Of a stretch of 64,000 nucleotides of DNA, positions 50,039 to 58,314 are shown one piece after another (positions within the stretch are counted from its first letter, which is position 1; each line of letters opens with the position of its first letter). The notes below the pieces were generated by a model, which was given only the letters and a program-made list of their open reading frames with translations, was not told the DNA's origin and ran no database searches. Origin of the DNA: JAFALK01 sp042701975 (GTDB lineage Bacteria > Pseudomonadota > Gammaproteobacteria > Burkholderiales > Burkholderiaceae_C); assembly GCA_042701975.1 (NCBI GenBank), contig CP170561.1, positions 2,418,001 to 2,482,000 on the forward strand, written 5' to 3'. The position numbers and the translations under genes were made by a program.

Positions 50039-50728
50039 ATGCACCCATCGACGCCGACGCCGCAGGCACCACTCGCCGCCTCAAGCCCACTGCTGCCGCG
50101 GCTCTATACCTTTCGCCGCTGCCCCTACGCGATGCGCGCACGGATGGCGCTGCTGCAAGCCGGGCGGGTCTTCGAGGCGGTGGAGGTCAGCTTGCGCAAT
50201 AAGCCGGCGAGCTTGCTGGCCTTGTCTCCCAAAGCTACGGTGCCCGTGCTGCATTTGCCCGATGGCAGCGTGATCGAGGAGAGTTGGGACATCATGCGCT
50301 GGGCGCTGGCAGTGCCCGATGCGCAGGGCTGGTGGGCGCGGGCGCAGTCGCCTGCGAACCTTGACCTGGTGCGGCGAAACGACGCCGACTTCAAACACCA
50401 CCTGGACCGGTGGAAGTACGCCCAGCGGTACGCGAGTGAGACCCTCACGCCAGACGCACACCGCGACAGGGCGCTGGACGTGCTTCTGCGACCGCTGGAG
50501 GCACGGCTGCACAGCGCGCCCTATCTGGGATGCGCCACGCCATGCGCGACCGACCTGGCCGTGTTGCCCTTCGTCCGCCAGTTCGCCGCGGTTGAGCCGG
50601 GATGGTTTGCCACGCTGGACTTGCCATCGGTACGGTCATGGCTAGACGGCTGGCTTATCAACCCGCTGTTCGCTGCTTGCATGCACAAGTTGCCCGCAGA
50701 AGGCGTCAATCCCTTTCCGCCGCTCTGA
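50039..50728 (+). CDS. Glutathione S-transferase family protein
   Basis: 229 residues. Thioredoxin-like N-terminal domain with LYTFRRCPYAMRARMALLQAG (Cys-Pro-Tyr active-site region of omega-like GSTs), cis-Pro segment KATVPVLHLPDG and VIEESWDIMRWAL (glutathione-binding Glu-Ser), then a helical C-terminal domain. Third gene of the udk group, 26 bases downstream of the Gre-like gene. Substrate unknown. Confidence 0.88.
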   Translation: MHPSTPTPQAPLAASSPLLPRLYTFRRCPYAMRARMALLQAGRVFEAVEVSLRNKPASLLALSPKATVPVLHLPDGSVIEESWDIMRWALAVPDAQGWWARAQSPANLDLVRRNDADFKHHLDRWKYAQRYASETLTPDAHRDRALDVLLRPLEARLHSAPYLGCATPCATDLAVLPFVRQFAAVEPGWFATLDLPSVRSWLDGWLINPLFAACMHKLPAEGVNPFPPL

Positions 50729-51091
50729 GCTTGCTTGGCCGTCCGCCATCGCTGGCAGAGCAGCCTCCCGGCACGGGTTGTGACGAGCCACGTGGTCAGT
50801 CACGTCGACACTCGTAGCAAGCGCGCAACGGGTGCCGGCAGCACTGGGGCACGGGCGGGTGCGGTGCGCCTTTGGTGGCGCCGAGAAGCACAGTGGAGCC
50901 GGGCGCGCGCATCTGGTGCGCATCAACTTCTGATTCGGACTGTCTGTCTGAGCCCAGCGTAGCGGGACGAGTTCGGGCCGCGCCCGGTTCCACGAGCATC
51001 GCAGGGAGTCGGCCTTTGGCCGACCGCCACCTCAGACGCGCGCACCCGCACGGGCCGCAGCGCAGCCCTGCGCTCCATCCTCAATAGGATT
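50729..51091. other. Intergenic region with a short hairpin
   Basis: 363 bases between convergent genes. A stem of seven pairs with TTT loop (GTCGGCCTTTGGCCGAC, 51008-51024) is present without a T-run; it could still act as a bidirectional end signal. No gene is supported. Confidence 0.4.
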
Positions 51092-51805
51092 TCAACGCCC
51101 CTTGGCCTTCCGCCAAGCCGCGAATTCATCTGCCACGCCCGGATCCGTCGGCGGGTAAAGGCCCAGGACGCTGCGGCCATCCTCGATCACCTTCTCCTGC
51201 ACGAAGTCCTCGAACACCGTCATCTCCACGGCTTCGTCAGCGATCGCATCGGCAATCGCAGCCGGAATCACGATCACGCCTTCAGCATCACCCACGACGA
51301 TGTCGCCGGGAAAAACCGGTGCATCGCCGCAGCCGATCGGCTCGTTGATGCCGATGGCCTGGTGCAGCGTGAGGTTGGTCGGTGCGCTCGGGCGCTGGTG
51401 GTAGGCAGGCATCGAGAGCTTGGCGATGTCGGGGCTGTCGCGGAAGCCACCGTCGGTCACGATGCCGGCGACGCCGCGCTTCATCAGGCGGCCCACCAGG
51501 ATGCCGCCGGCCGAAGCGGCGCGCGAATCCTTGCGGCTGTCGATGACGAGCACCGCGCCCTCGGGGCACTCTTCCACGGCTTTGCGCTGCGGATGCGCGC
51601 GGTCCTGGAAGACGCTGATGGTGTTGAGGTCCTCACGCGCCGGCATGTAGCGCAGCGTGTAGGCCGGACCGACCATGTTGGGCAGGCCGGCGTTCAGTGG
51701 GCGAACGTCCTGGATGAACTGCTTGTGCAGGCCGCGCTTGAACAGGGCGGTGCACAGCGTGGCCGTGCTCACGCCCATCAGCTTCTTTCGGGTGGCGGGA
51801 TTCAT
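51092..51805 (-). CDS. RraA/HMG-aldolase-family protein
   Basis: 237 residues. Family motifs: STATLCTALFKRG near the start, GPAYTLRY, VLVIDSRKDSRAASAGGILVGRLMKRGVAGIVTDGGFRD (Asp/Arg active-site region of the class II HMG/CHA aldolases), and CGDAPVFPGDIVVGDAEGVIVIP. Such proteins either act as pyruvate-type aldolases or bind RNase E. Here it is the last gene of the xylanase-ALDH-dehydratase operon, 16 bases after the dehydratase, so a step on 2-keto-3-deoxy sugar acids is more likely than RNase control. The start at 51805 is chosen; a GTG at 51820 is possible. Confidence 0.82.
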   Translation of the reverse strand: MNPATRKKLMGVSTATLCTALFKRGLHKQFIQDVRPLNAGLPNMVGPAYTLRYMPAREDLNTISVFQDRAHPQRKAVEECPEGAVLVIDSRKDSRAASAGGILVGRLMKRGVAGIVTDGGFRDSPDIAKLSMPAYHQRPSAPTNLTLHQAIGINEPIGCGDAPVFPGDIVVGDAEGVIVIPAAIADAIADEAVEMTVFEDFVQEKVIEDGRSVLGLYPPTDPGVADEFAAWRKAKGR

Positions 51806-51821
51806 GGTGTCGGGTCTCACT

Positions 51822-53561
51822 TCAGTAGATGACTGGCTCCGGCACGGGCGTGCCGAAACTCGTTTCGAGGAAGTCGAAATCGCAGCCCTCGTGGGCCTGC
51901 AGGATGTGCTTGCCGAACATCCAGCCGTAGCCGCGCTCGTAGCGCTGCGGCGGCGGTTGCCATGCGGTGCGGCGCGCGGCGAACTCTTCGTCGCTGATCT
52001 CCAGATGGATCGTGCGGCCAGGCACGTCCACGGTGATCAAGTCGCCCGTCTTCACGAGCGCCAGCGGACCGCCCACGAAGGCCTCGGGGCTGCAGTGCAG
52101 CAGACAGCCGCCGTAGCTGGTGCCGCTCATGCGTGCATCAGACAAGCGCAGCATGTCCTTCAAGCCGAGCTTGAGCAGCTTGGTCGGAATCGGCAACATG
52201 CCCCATTCGGGCATGCCTGCGCCCTTGGGGCCGGCGTTGCGCAGCACGAGGATGTCGTCGCCAGTCACGTCGAGAAGCGGATCGTCCACGGCCTTCTTCA
52301 GGCTCGGGTAGTCGTCGAACACGAGCGCTCGGCCGGTGTGCTTGAGCAGGTGCGGCGCGACGGCGCTGGGCTTGATCACCACGCCATCCGGCGCGATGTT
52401 CCCGCGCAGCACGGCGAGCGCGCCCTCGGCGTAGATCGGGTTGTCCAGCGGGCGGATCACGTCGTCGTTGAAGACTTCTGCATCGGCGATGTTCTCGCCG
52501 ATGGTGCGACCGTTGACCGTCATCGCGTGCAGGTCGAGCTTGCCCGCCATCGTCTTCATCATGGCCGGCATGCCGCCGGCGTAGAAGAAGTCTTCCATCA
52601 GGTAGGTGTCGCCGCTGGGCCGGATGTTGGCGATCACGCCCACATGGCGGCTCGCCGCGTCGAAATCATCGAGCGTGACGGCCAAGCCCGCGCGGCGGCT
52701 GATGGCCACCAGATGGATGATCGCGTTGGTGCTGCAGCCCATCGCCATCGCCACGGCGATACCGTTGGCAAAGCTGCCCGCGCTCAGCATCTTCTTCGGC
52801 GTGAGGTCGTCCCACACCATCTGCACGATGCGGCGGCCGCATTCGGCGGACATGCGCACGTGGTTGGCGTCCGGCGCGGGGATGCTGCTCGCGCCCGGCA
52901 GCGTGAAGCCCAGCGATTCGGCGATGCCCATCATCGTGGCCGCCGTGCCCATGGTCATGCAGGTGCCGTGGCTGCGCGCGATGCCGGCTTCCATCTCGGC
53001 CCAGCTCTTGTCGGAGAGCTTGCCGGCGCGGCGTTCGTCCCAGTACTTGAAGGCGTCCGAGCCGCTGCCCAGCGTGCCGCCGCGCCAGTTGCCGCGCAGC
53101 ATCGGGCCGGCAGGCAGATAGATGCAGGGCAGGCCCATGCTCAGCGCGCCCATCAGCAGGCCCGGCGTGGTTTTGTCGCAGCCGCCCATCAGCACCGCGC
53201 CATCGACCGGGTGGCTGCGCAGCAGCTCCTCGGTCTCCATGGCGAGGAAATTGCGATAGAGCATCGAAGTGGGCTTGACCATGCTCTCGCTGAGCGAGAT
53301 CGCGGGCAGCTCCAGCGGCCAGCCGCCGGCCTGCAGGATGCCGCGCTTCACGTCCTCCACGCGCTGCTTGAAGTGCGTGTGGCACTGGTTGGCATCGCTC
53401 CAGGTGTTGACGATGGCGATCACCGGTTTGCCGATGAAGTCTTCGGCCGCATAGCCCATCTGCAGCACGCGGCTGCGGTGGCCGAAGCTGCGGAAATCAT
53501 CGGGAGCGAACCAGCGCGCGCTGCGCAAGTCTGCTGCCTTCTTCATGTGTTCATCGCTCAT
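51822..53561 (-). CDS. IlvD/Edd-family sugar-acid dehydratase (L-arabonate/D-xylonate type)
   Basis: Dehydrates an aldonic acid to the 2-keto-3-deoxy acid using an iron-sulfur cluster, in the cytoplasm. 579 residues, the size of the arabonate/xylonate dehydratases. Cluster cysteines: DANQCHTHF, LMGGCDKTTPG and SHGTCMTMGTAATM; catalytic Ser in ARMSGTSYGG. The N-terminus RSARWFAPDDFRSFGHRSR is typical of pentonate enzymes and not of IlvD. Its ATG overlaps the stop of the aldehyde dehydrogenase gene (ATGA), so the two are translationally coupled. Specificity between arabonate, xylonate and fuconate cannot be decided by eye. Confidence 0.9.
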   Translation of the reverse strand: MSDEHMKKAADLRSARWFAPDDFRSFGHRSRVLQMGYAAEDFIGKPVIAIVNTWSDANQCHTHFKQRVEDVKRGILQAGGWPLELPAISLSESMVKPTSMLYRNFLAMETEELLRSHPVDGAVLMGGCDKTTPGLLMGALSMGLPCIYLPAGPMLRGNWRGGTLGSGSDAFKYWDERRAGKLSDKSWAEMEAGIARSHGTCMTMGTAATMMGIAESLGFTLPGASSIPAPDANHVRMSAECGRRIVQMVWDDLTPKKMLSAGSFANGIAVAMAMGCSTNAIIHLVAISRRAGLAVTLDDFDAASRHVGVIANIRPSGDTYLMEDFFYAGGMPAMMKTMAGKLDLHAMTVNGRTIGENIADAEVFNDDVIRPLDNPIYAEGALAVLRGNIAPDGVVIKPSAVAPHLLKHTGRALVFDDYPSLKKAVDDPLLDVTGDDILVLRNAGPKGAGMPEWGMLPIPTKLLKLGLKDMLRLSDARMSGTSYGGCLLHCSPEAFVGGPLALVKTGDLITVDVPGRTIHLEISDEEFAARRTAWQPPPQRYERGYGWMFGKHILQAHEGCDFDFLETSFGTPVPEPVIY

Positions 53562-54970
53562 GCCTGTCCTCGCGATTCGACCAGCCAGGCCGGCGCATCC
53601 TGCAGCGCCACCGGGCGCAAGAAGCGCTCCATTGCCGCATCGCCCACGCTGGTGGTGAAGGGCTGGGTGGAAGAGGGCCACGGGCCGCCGTGCTGCTGGC
53701 CGGCCGTCACGGCCACGCCGGTGGGCACGCTGCCGAACAGCACGCGGCCGGCGATGTTCTGGGCGGCGGTGACGAGGCGGCGGTTGTCCGGCGTGTCGGC
53801 ATCGGCGCCCCACAGCGTGACGGTGAGCGTGCCTTGCACGGCGTGCAGCACTTGCAGCGCTTCTTCGGCGTCCTTCACGGTCACGACGAGGCAGGACGGG
53901 CCGAAGACTTCTTCGCGCAGCACTTCGTCTGCGATGAAGCTGGCGCCGCTGGCGGCGAACAGATGGGCGCCGGGCGCGTTGTCGGTGGCCGACGCGGCAA
54001 CGAGCGTCTTCACGCCCGCGCGGCCGTGCAGCTTCGCCACGCCGGCGTTGAAGCCAGCGCGGATGCCCGGGTGCAGCATCGCGTGCGGCGTGCTCTTGGA
54101 GAGTGCTTCGGCCAGCTGCCTCACGAAGGCCTGGCTCGCTTCATCTTCACGCACGATCAGCACGCCGGGACTGGTGCAGAACTGACCGCAGCCGAGCGTG
54201 ATGCTGCCGGCTAGCACGGTCGCCTGCGCTTCGTCCGGGGCTTTCAGGGCGACGACCGGATTGATCGAGCCCAGCTCGCCATAGAACGGGATTGGCCGCG
54301 GACGCGCATTCGCTTCGCGCCACAGCGCAACGCCACCGCGCACGCTGCCGGTGAAGGCCACCGAGGTGATGGCCGGATCGCGAACCAGCGTCACGCCCAC
54401 GTCGATACCCGCGCCTTCCACCAGCTGCAGCACGCCGACGGACAAGCCCTGCGCGGCCACGCAGGCCGCAGCCAGCGCGAACACGGCGCGCGAGAGCTCC
54501 GGGTGGCCCGGATGCGCCTTGATCACGACCGGGCAGCCGGCGGCCAGCGCCGAGGCCGTGTCGCCGCCGAGCACGCTGAAGGCAAACGGGAAGTTGCTGG
54601 CCGAGAACATTGCCACCGGCCCCAGCGGCACGGCCACGCGTGTCAGTCGAGGATGGCCGGCAGGCGGCGCGCCGGGCACGGCGGCGTCGTCCAGCACGGG
54701 CTGCGCCGCGCCGCCTTCGATCAGGGCCGCGAAGCGTTGCAGCTGGAAGCTGGTGCGGTCGAGCTCGCCGTTGAGGCGGCCGGTGCCCAGGTGGGTCTCG
54801 CGGTCGGCCAGCGGCACGAGGGTTTCGCGCGCGGCTTCCAGCGTGTGGGCCAGGGCACGCAGAAGGGCGGCGCGCTGGGCGACGGAGGTGGCGGCAAGGG
54901 TGGCGGCGGCCGAGGCGGCGGCGGCGCAGGCAGTGCGGATTTCCGCGGCGGTACTGTCAGTGAGCTTCAT
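53558..54970 (-). CDS. Aldehyde dehydrogenase, 2-ketoglutarate-semialdehyde dehydrogenase type
   Basis: 470 residues of the NAD(P)-aldehyde dehydrogenase superfamily. Coenzyme region VAMFSASNFPFAFSVLGGDTASALAAGCPVVIKAHPGHP, VAFTGSVRGG, general-base Glu in IPFYGELGSINPVV, and nucleophile Cys in GCGQFCTSPG. This variant (short, FYGELGSINP) is typical of 2,5-dioxovalerate dehydrogenases that finish oxidative pentose and aldarate pathways by forming 2-ketoglutarate. It follows the xylanase gene by 42 bases and precedes the dehydratase with an ATGA overlap. It could also finish glucuronate breakdown begun by Udh; glycolaldehyde is an alternative substrate. Confidence 0.88.
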   Translation of the reverse strand: MKLTDSTAAEIRTACAAAASAAATLAATSVAQRAALLRALAHTLEAARETLVPLADRETHLGTGRLNGELDRTSFQLQRFAALIEGGAAQPVLDDAAVPGAPPAGHPRLTRVAVPLGPVAMFSASNFPFAFSVLGGDTASALAAGCPVVIKAHPGHPELSRAVFALAAACVAAQGLSVGVLQLVEGAGIDVGVTLVRDPAITSVAFTGSVRGGVALWREANARPRPIPFYGELGSINPVVALKAPDEAQATVLAGSITLGCGQFCTSPGVLIVREDEASQAFVRQLAEALSKSTPHAMLHPGIRAGFNAGVAKLHGRAGVKTLVAASATDNAPGAHLFAASGASFIADEVLREEVFGPSCLVVTVKDAEEALQVLHAVQGTLTVTLWGADADTPDNRRLVTAAQNIAGRVLFGSVPTGVAVTAGQQHGGPWPSSTQPFTTSVGDAAMERFLRPVALQDAPAWLVESRGQA

Positions 54971-55012
54971 ACGTTAGGCAAGGCAGGGCAGGGGAAGGCT
55001 TGTTTCTCGTCA

Positions 55013-56167
55013 TCATCGGGCCGGTCGGGTCGGCATGGCGCGCAGGGCGTCGGCAATGGCGCCGCGCAGCGGCTTGGCACGCAGCTGGGCATCGAAGGGG
55101 CAGCAGCGCTTGGGCAGGCCGTCGGCGCGCGGCTGGAACTCCTGCAGCCAGCTGTGCGGATCGGCCAGGCCCCAGCACAGGAAGCGGTTCAGGCGCGGGA
55201 CGTCCAGCGTCGTGTCCAGCCAGTCGCGGGCCAGCGCCGCCACGCCGGCGTCGCGCTCGGTGAAGTCGGCGGGCAGGGCCTTGTCGTTGACGTCGAATTC
55301 CGTGATCAGGATGTCCAGATCCATGGCCATCGCTTCGTCGAGGAAGCGGCGCCACTGGCGCGAGCGCTCGGCGTTCGGCGTGACCGGTGTCTCGTACACC
55401 CCGATGTGGGCCTGTACGCCCAGCGCCTGCACGGGCGCGCCGCGGCGCTTGAGTTCGGCCAGCAGCTTGAGCACGCCCGTGCGGTGCGCCTCGTTGTCCG
55501 CGCCCCAATCCATGAAGTCGTTGTAGACCAGCTGGGCATGCGGCGCGTGCTCGCGCGCCAGGCGGAACATCAGCTCGATCTGGTCGATGGAGGCGAGATG
55601 CGGGCTCAACAGGTTCTCGTGCAGCTGGCCGGTCTCGCGCACCACGGCCTCGTTCACCACATCCCAGCTCTCGACATCGCGGCCGAAGTGGGTGCAGGTG
55701 CTGCGCACGTGCTCGGCCAGCAGCCGCTCGACGCCGGCGCGGGGCTTCGGCCCGAAGTCGTATTGCCTGATCCATTGGGGCAGCCACTTGCTGTCCATCC
55801 ACAGCAGGCAGTGGCCGCGCATGACCATGTTGCGAGACTTCACCCAGGCCAGCATCTCGTCGGCCGCGGCAAAGTCCAGCGGCTTGGTCGGATCAGGCTG
55901 GATCTGTGGCCACTTGGTTTCGTTCTCAGGCACCAGCACGCTGCACTCGCGGGCGGTCAGCTCGCGGTAGGGCGTGTCGTGGAAGCGCGAGCGCCGGCCC
56001 AGGCTGCCGAGCGTGCTGCCAAAGCGCACGCCCTTGGCCCGCGCCAGGCTGTCGAGGGAGGGCTTTTCAAGGGCTTCTGCCGCCGCCGCCCAGGTGTTGC
56101 CAGCCAGCGCAAGGCTGCCCGCACCCCAGGTCAGCGAACGCGTGAACGAGCGTCGCGTGAACGTCAT
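55013..56167 (-). CDS. Glycoside hydrolase family 10 endo-beta-1,4-xylanase
   Basis: Cuts the xylan backbone internally. 384 residues with a Tat-like signal (FTRRSFTRSLTWGAGSLALAGNTWAAAA), then a single GH10 barrel. Acid/base Glu173 in WDVVNEA, nucleophile Glu290 in ILITEFDVND, and the family segments PENETKWPQIQP, MRGHCLLW, LVYNDF and LGVQAHIG. There is no carbohydrate-binding module. GGAGACAGG lies upstream of the ATG and an AGCGCT operator 23 bases before it. It leads the operon with the aldehyde dehydrogenase, dehydratase and RraA genes, coupling chain cleavage to sugar-acid oxidation. Confidence 0.95.
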   Translation of the reverse strand: MTFTRRSFTRSLTWGAGSLALAGNTWAAAAEALEKPSLDSLARAKGVRFGSTLGSLGRRSRFHDTPYRELTARECSVLVPENETKWPQIQPDPTKPLDFAAADEMLAWVKSRNMVMRGHCLLWMDSKWLPQWIRQYDFGPKPRAGVERLLAEHVRSTCTHFGRDVESWDVVNEAVVRETGQLHENLLSPHLASIDQIELMFRLAREHAPHAQLVYNDFMDWGADNEAHRTGVLKLLAELKRRGAPVQALGVQAHIGVYETPVTPNAERSRQWRRFLDEAMAMDLDILITEFDVNDKALPADFTERDAGVAALARDWLDTTLDVPRLNRFLCWGLADPHSWLQEFQPRADGLPKRCCPFDAQLRAKPLRGAIADALRAMPTRPAR

Positions 56168-56189
56168 GGTGGACCTGTCTCCGTCTAAT

Positions 56190-56203
56190 TGTGAGCGCTA
56201 TCA
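56190..56203. promoter_or_regulatory. AGCGCT-type operator before the GH10 operon
   Basis: TGTGAGCGCTATCA (TGATAGCGCTCACA on the minus strand), 23 bases upstream of the xylanase ATG. Ties this distant operon to the same regulator as the 6-25 kb locus. Confidence 0.65.
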
Positions 56204-56276
56204 TAAATGCAGAAAACAGCCCTGTGTGGGCGGTTTCGCAAAGGCCTGTGAACAGGCCGCGGGGCTCAGGGGGCGT

Positions 56277-56753
56277 TCAGGCCTGGAGACGGAAGACGCG
56301 CACGACGTCGGCCAGGTTGGCAGCATCGCTGACCTGGCCGATGCCCTGCATCTGCTCGTGCGTGGCCGAGCAGATCTCGGTGACCAGCTGGGTCACGCGC
56401 TGCACCTGGTTCACGATCTCGACCATGGTCTGGTCGGTCTGGTCGGTCTGGTTGACGAGGGATGCGCTGTTCTGCACCGTCTCCACGCGCTGCACGATCA
56501 GGCCCTTGATCTGGCGGGCGGCCTCGGCGCTGCGCTGCGCCAGCGCGCGCGCCTCGCCGGCCACCACCGCAAAGCCGCGGCCCCGCTCGCCGGCGCGTGC
56601 GGCTTGCACCGCAGCGTTGAGCGCGAGGATGTTGTTTTGGAAGGCAATGCCGTCGATCACGCTCGTGATGTCTGCGATCTGACGCGAGCTGCCGGTGATC
56701 GGCTCCATGGAGCCGACGACCTGCTGCACGACCGCGCCGCCGAGATCCGTCAC
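56277..56753 (-). pseudogene. Methyl-accepting chemotaxis protein, C-terminal fragment
   Basis: Encodes only about 160 residues of the signalling domain: QIADITSVIDGIAFQNNILALNAAVQAARAGE is the MCP hairpin tip, followed by RGFAVVAGEARALAQRSAEAARQIKGLI and a natural C-terminus VRVFRLQA. The first codon used is an internal GTG; just before it the frame reads SSAV, which is also receptor sequence. The ligand-binding, membrane and HAMP parts (some 350 residues) are gone, replaced at about 56765 by the M23 peptidase gene. It is a broken receptor, unlikely to be expressed. Confidence 0.85.
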
Positions 56754-56771
56754 GGCGCTGGATTGAGCAAA

Positions 56772-57977
56772 TCAGCGCGCGTTTGGAAACGACACCACGC
56801 TCCCGTCAAGCGGGAGTTGCTGCCTGCGAGGGCCGGCTCCGTCTTCGGACAAGGGCGTAGGCGTGGCCGGATCAAATGTCGCCTCGACAGTGGAGCGGCC
56901 ATGCAAGGTGAACGCATCAATGACGAAGGGCAGCCCTTGCGAGTGCTCGAATGTCGGCCGATCGCTGAGATGGAAGTGCAAGTGCGGGGCACCGGCACTG
57001 CCTGTTTGTCCGAGCTGGGCGATGGGCGTTCCGCGCTGCACCCGCTGGCCGGCTCTTACTTTCAAGCTGCCGGAGCGCAGATGCGCGTAGTGGGCATAGA
57101 CCCCGGGCGAGATCTTCAGGATCACGAAGTTTCCATAGAGCGTGCGAGCCGTCAGGTCGTCCGGCCCCTCGAGCGGCGTCAAGGGCTTGCCGTCGAGGAC
57201 GCCATCCCGGGCGTCAACAACGACACCGTCCGCCACGGCAAGCACCTCCTGGCCGTAGCCCACCCAGTCTTCGTCAACGCTGGTCGCCAGGTTCTCGTGA
57301 CGACTGCGCAAGGAGTGGTTCGCCTCGTCCAGTCCAAACCAGTCGATCGCAAAACGTTGAGGGATGGAGAGCGTGCCGTCCACCGCAACCAGGCTCCCCC
57401 AGTGATGCGAGAGCGCGTTGCCCGGCCCTTCGACGGCCAACCAGCGTCCGCCTCGCAGCGGAGCGGAAATCCGAACGGGTGAAGTCCTGTCGATGGCCAC
57501 ATGGACGTCGTCAGCACGCTGCAGTTCGCCCTTGGCGGTTTGCAGGCTGATTTGGTGTCTCAGGTTGAGAGGATGCGCCTTCGGCGGCAAGGTCAGCCAC
57601 ACGAACAGCGTCAACGTGCGCCCGGACTGGATCGGGACGCCATCGCGAGGTACGGGATCCGGTGCTGGTCGGTTCAGCAGGTCATACAACTCGGCGCCTT
57701 CAACAACAGCCAGCGGCTTCGTGTCGGTGCCGGCAAAGACAGCGACACGCATCAGTTTGAGCGGGTTGTCCTCGTCCTGAAAGCTGGTCAGCCGCATCTC
57801 ATAGGCGACGTGCCGTTGCCGATCGCTACCAACGACCGGTTGGGGCGGGAACGGAATCCGTGCTTCGATCTGGGCTTGGTGAACGGCCGGGGCGTCTATC
57901 GGCGCCGCCGCAGCTTCGGCTCGCATCAAGGAGGCCACCGTCAGCAACACGATCGCCACAGTCCTGGCCAGCGTCAT
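56772..57977 (-). CDS. Exported M23-family (LytM/Gly-Gly endopeptidase) metallopeptidase
   Basis: 401 residues from ATG 57977, chosen because GGAGAAGGT lies directly upstream and a signal peptide follows (MTLARTVAIVLLTVASLMRAEAAA); the frame extends ten codons further. The C-terminal domain (about 240-390) has M23 features: WVGYGQEVLAVADGVVVDARDG, NFVILKISPGVYAHYAHLRSGSLKVRAGQRVQRGTPIAQLGQTG and the zinc site HLHFHLSD. The first Zn ligand (HxxxD) region is less clear (NHSLRSRHENLA). Probably a periplasmic peptidoglycan hydrolase or its inactive regulator. It lies between tRNA-Ser and a truncated MCP gene, suggesting insertion here. Confidence 0.85.
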   Translation of the reverse strand: MTLARTVAIVLLTVASLMRAEAAAAPIDAPAVHQAQIEARIPFPPQPVVGSDRQRHVAYEMRLTSFQDEDNPLKLMRVAVFAGTDTKPLAVVEGAELYDLLNRPAPDPVPRDGVPIQSGRTLTLFVWLTLPPKAHPLNLRHQISLQTAKGELQRADDVHVAIDRTSPVRISAPLRGGRWLAVEGPGNALSHHWGSLVAVDGTLSIPQRFAIDWFGLDEANHSLRSRHENLATSVDEDWVGYGQEVLAVADGVVVDARDGVLDGKPLTPLEGPDDLTARTLYGNFVILKISPGVYAHYAHLRSGSLKVRAGQRVQRGTPIAQLGQTGSAGAPHLHFHLSDRPTFEHSQGLPFVIDAFTLHGRSTVEATFDPATPTPLSEDGAGPRRQQLPLDGSVVSFPNAR

Positions 57978-58028
57978 ACCTTCTCCAATGGGTGTCTGAA
58001 CTTGCACGGGGAGAAGCGGAGCGCCAAG

Positions 58029-58118
58029 TGGCGGAAGCGGTGAGATTCGAACTCACGGAAGGCTCACACCTTCGACGGTTTTCAAGACCGTTGGATTAAA
58101 CCACTCTCCCACGCTTCC
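58029..58118 (-). tRNA. tRNA-Ser (anticodon UGA)
   Basis: Minus-strand cloverleaf of 90 bases ending in an encoded CCA: acceptor GGAAGCG/CGCTTCC, D-arm GGGAGAGTGGTTTAATCC, anticodon arm ACGGT-CTTGAAA-ACCGT with anticodon TGA, long variable arm (typical of tRNA-Ser), and T-arm GTGAGTTCGAATCTCAC. It lies 52 bases upstream of the peptidase gene. Confidence 0.97.
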
Positions 58119-58314
58119 AGGTTTTGCGCGCGTCTCCGTCCCGGAGCAGCGCGGGTCGCATTCTACTAGCCCGCGCCGTCCTCTCGTGTTCGGATTGCGG
58201 CATCGTGCCAATGCCGCAAAGGTGTGCAAGCGGTCGCTTCAATAGTTGACTCACCGTCAATCTCGACGGTGTCCGGCAACACTACTTCACGGCTTCGGTG
58301 TTAAGCCTTCGGTG

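Noticed and set aside
56405..56460. Short tandem GGTCTGGTC repeat in the MCP fragment
   Set aside because: Encodes an in-frame TDQTDQT run inside a coiled coil; likely ordinary slippage in a dead gene.
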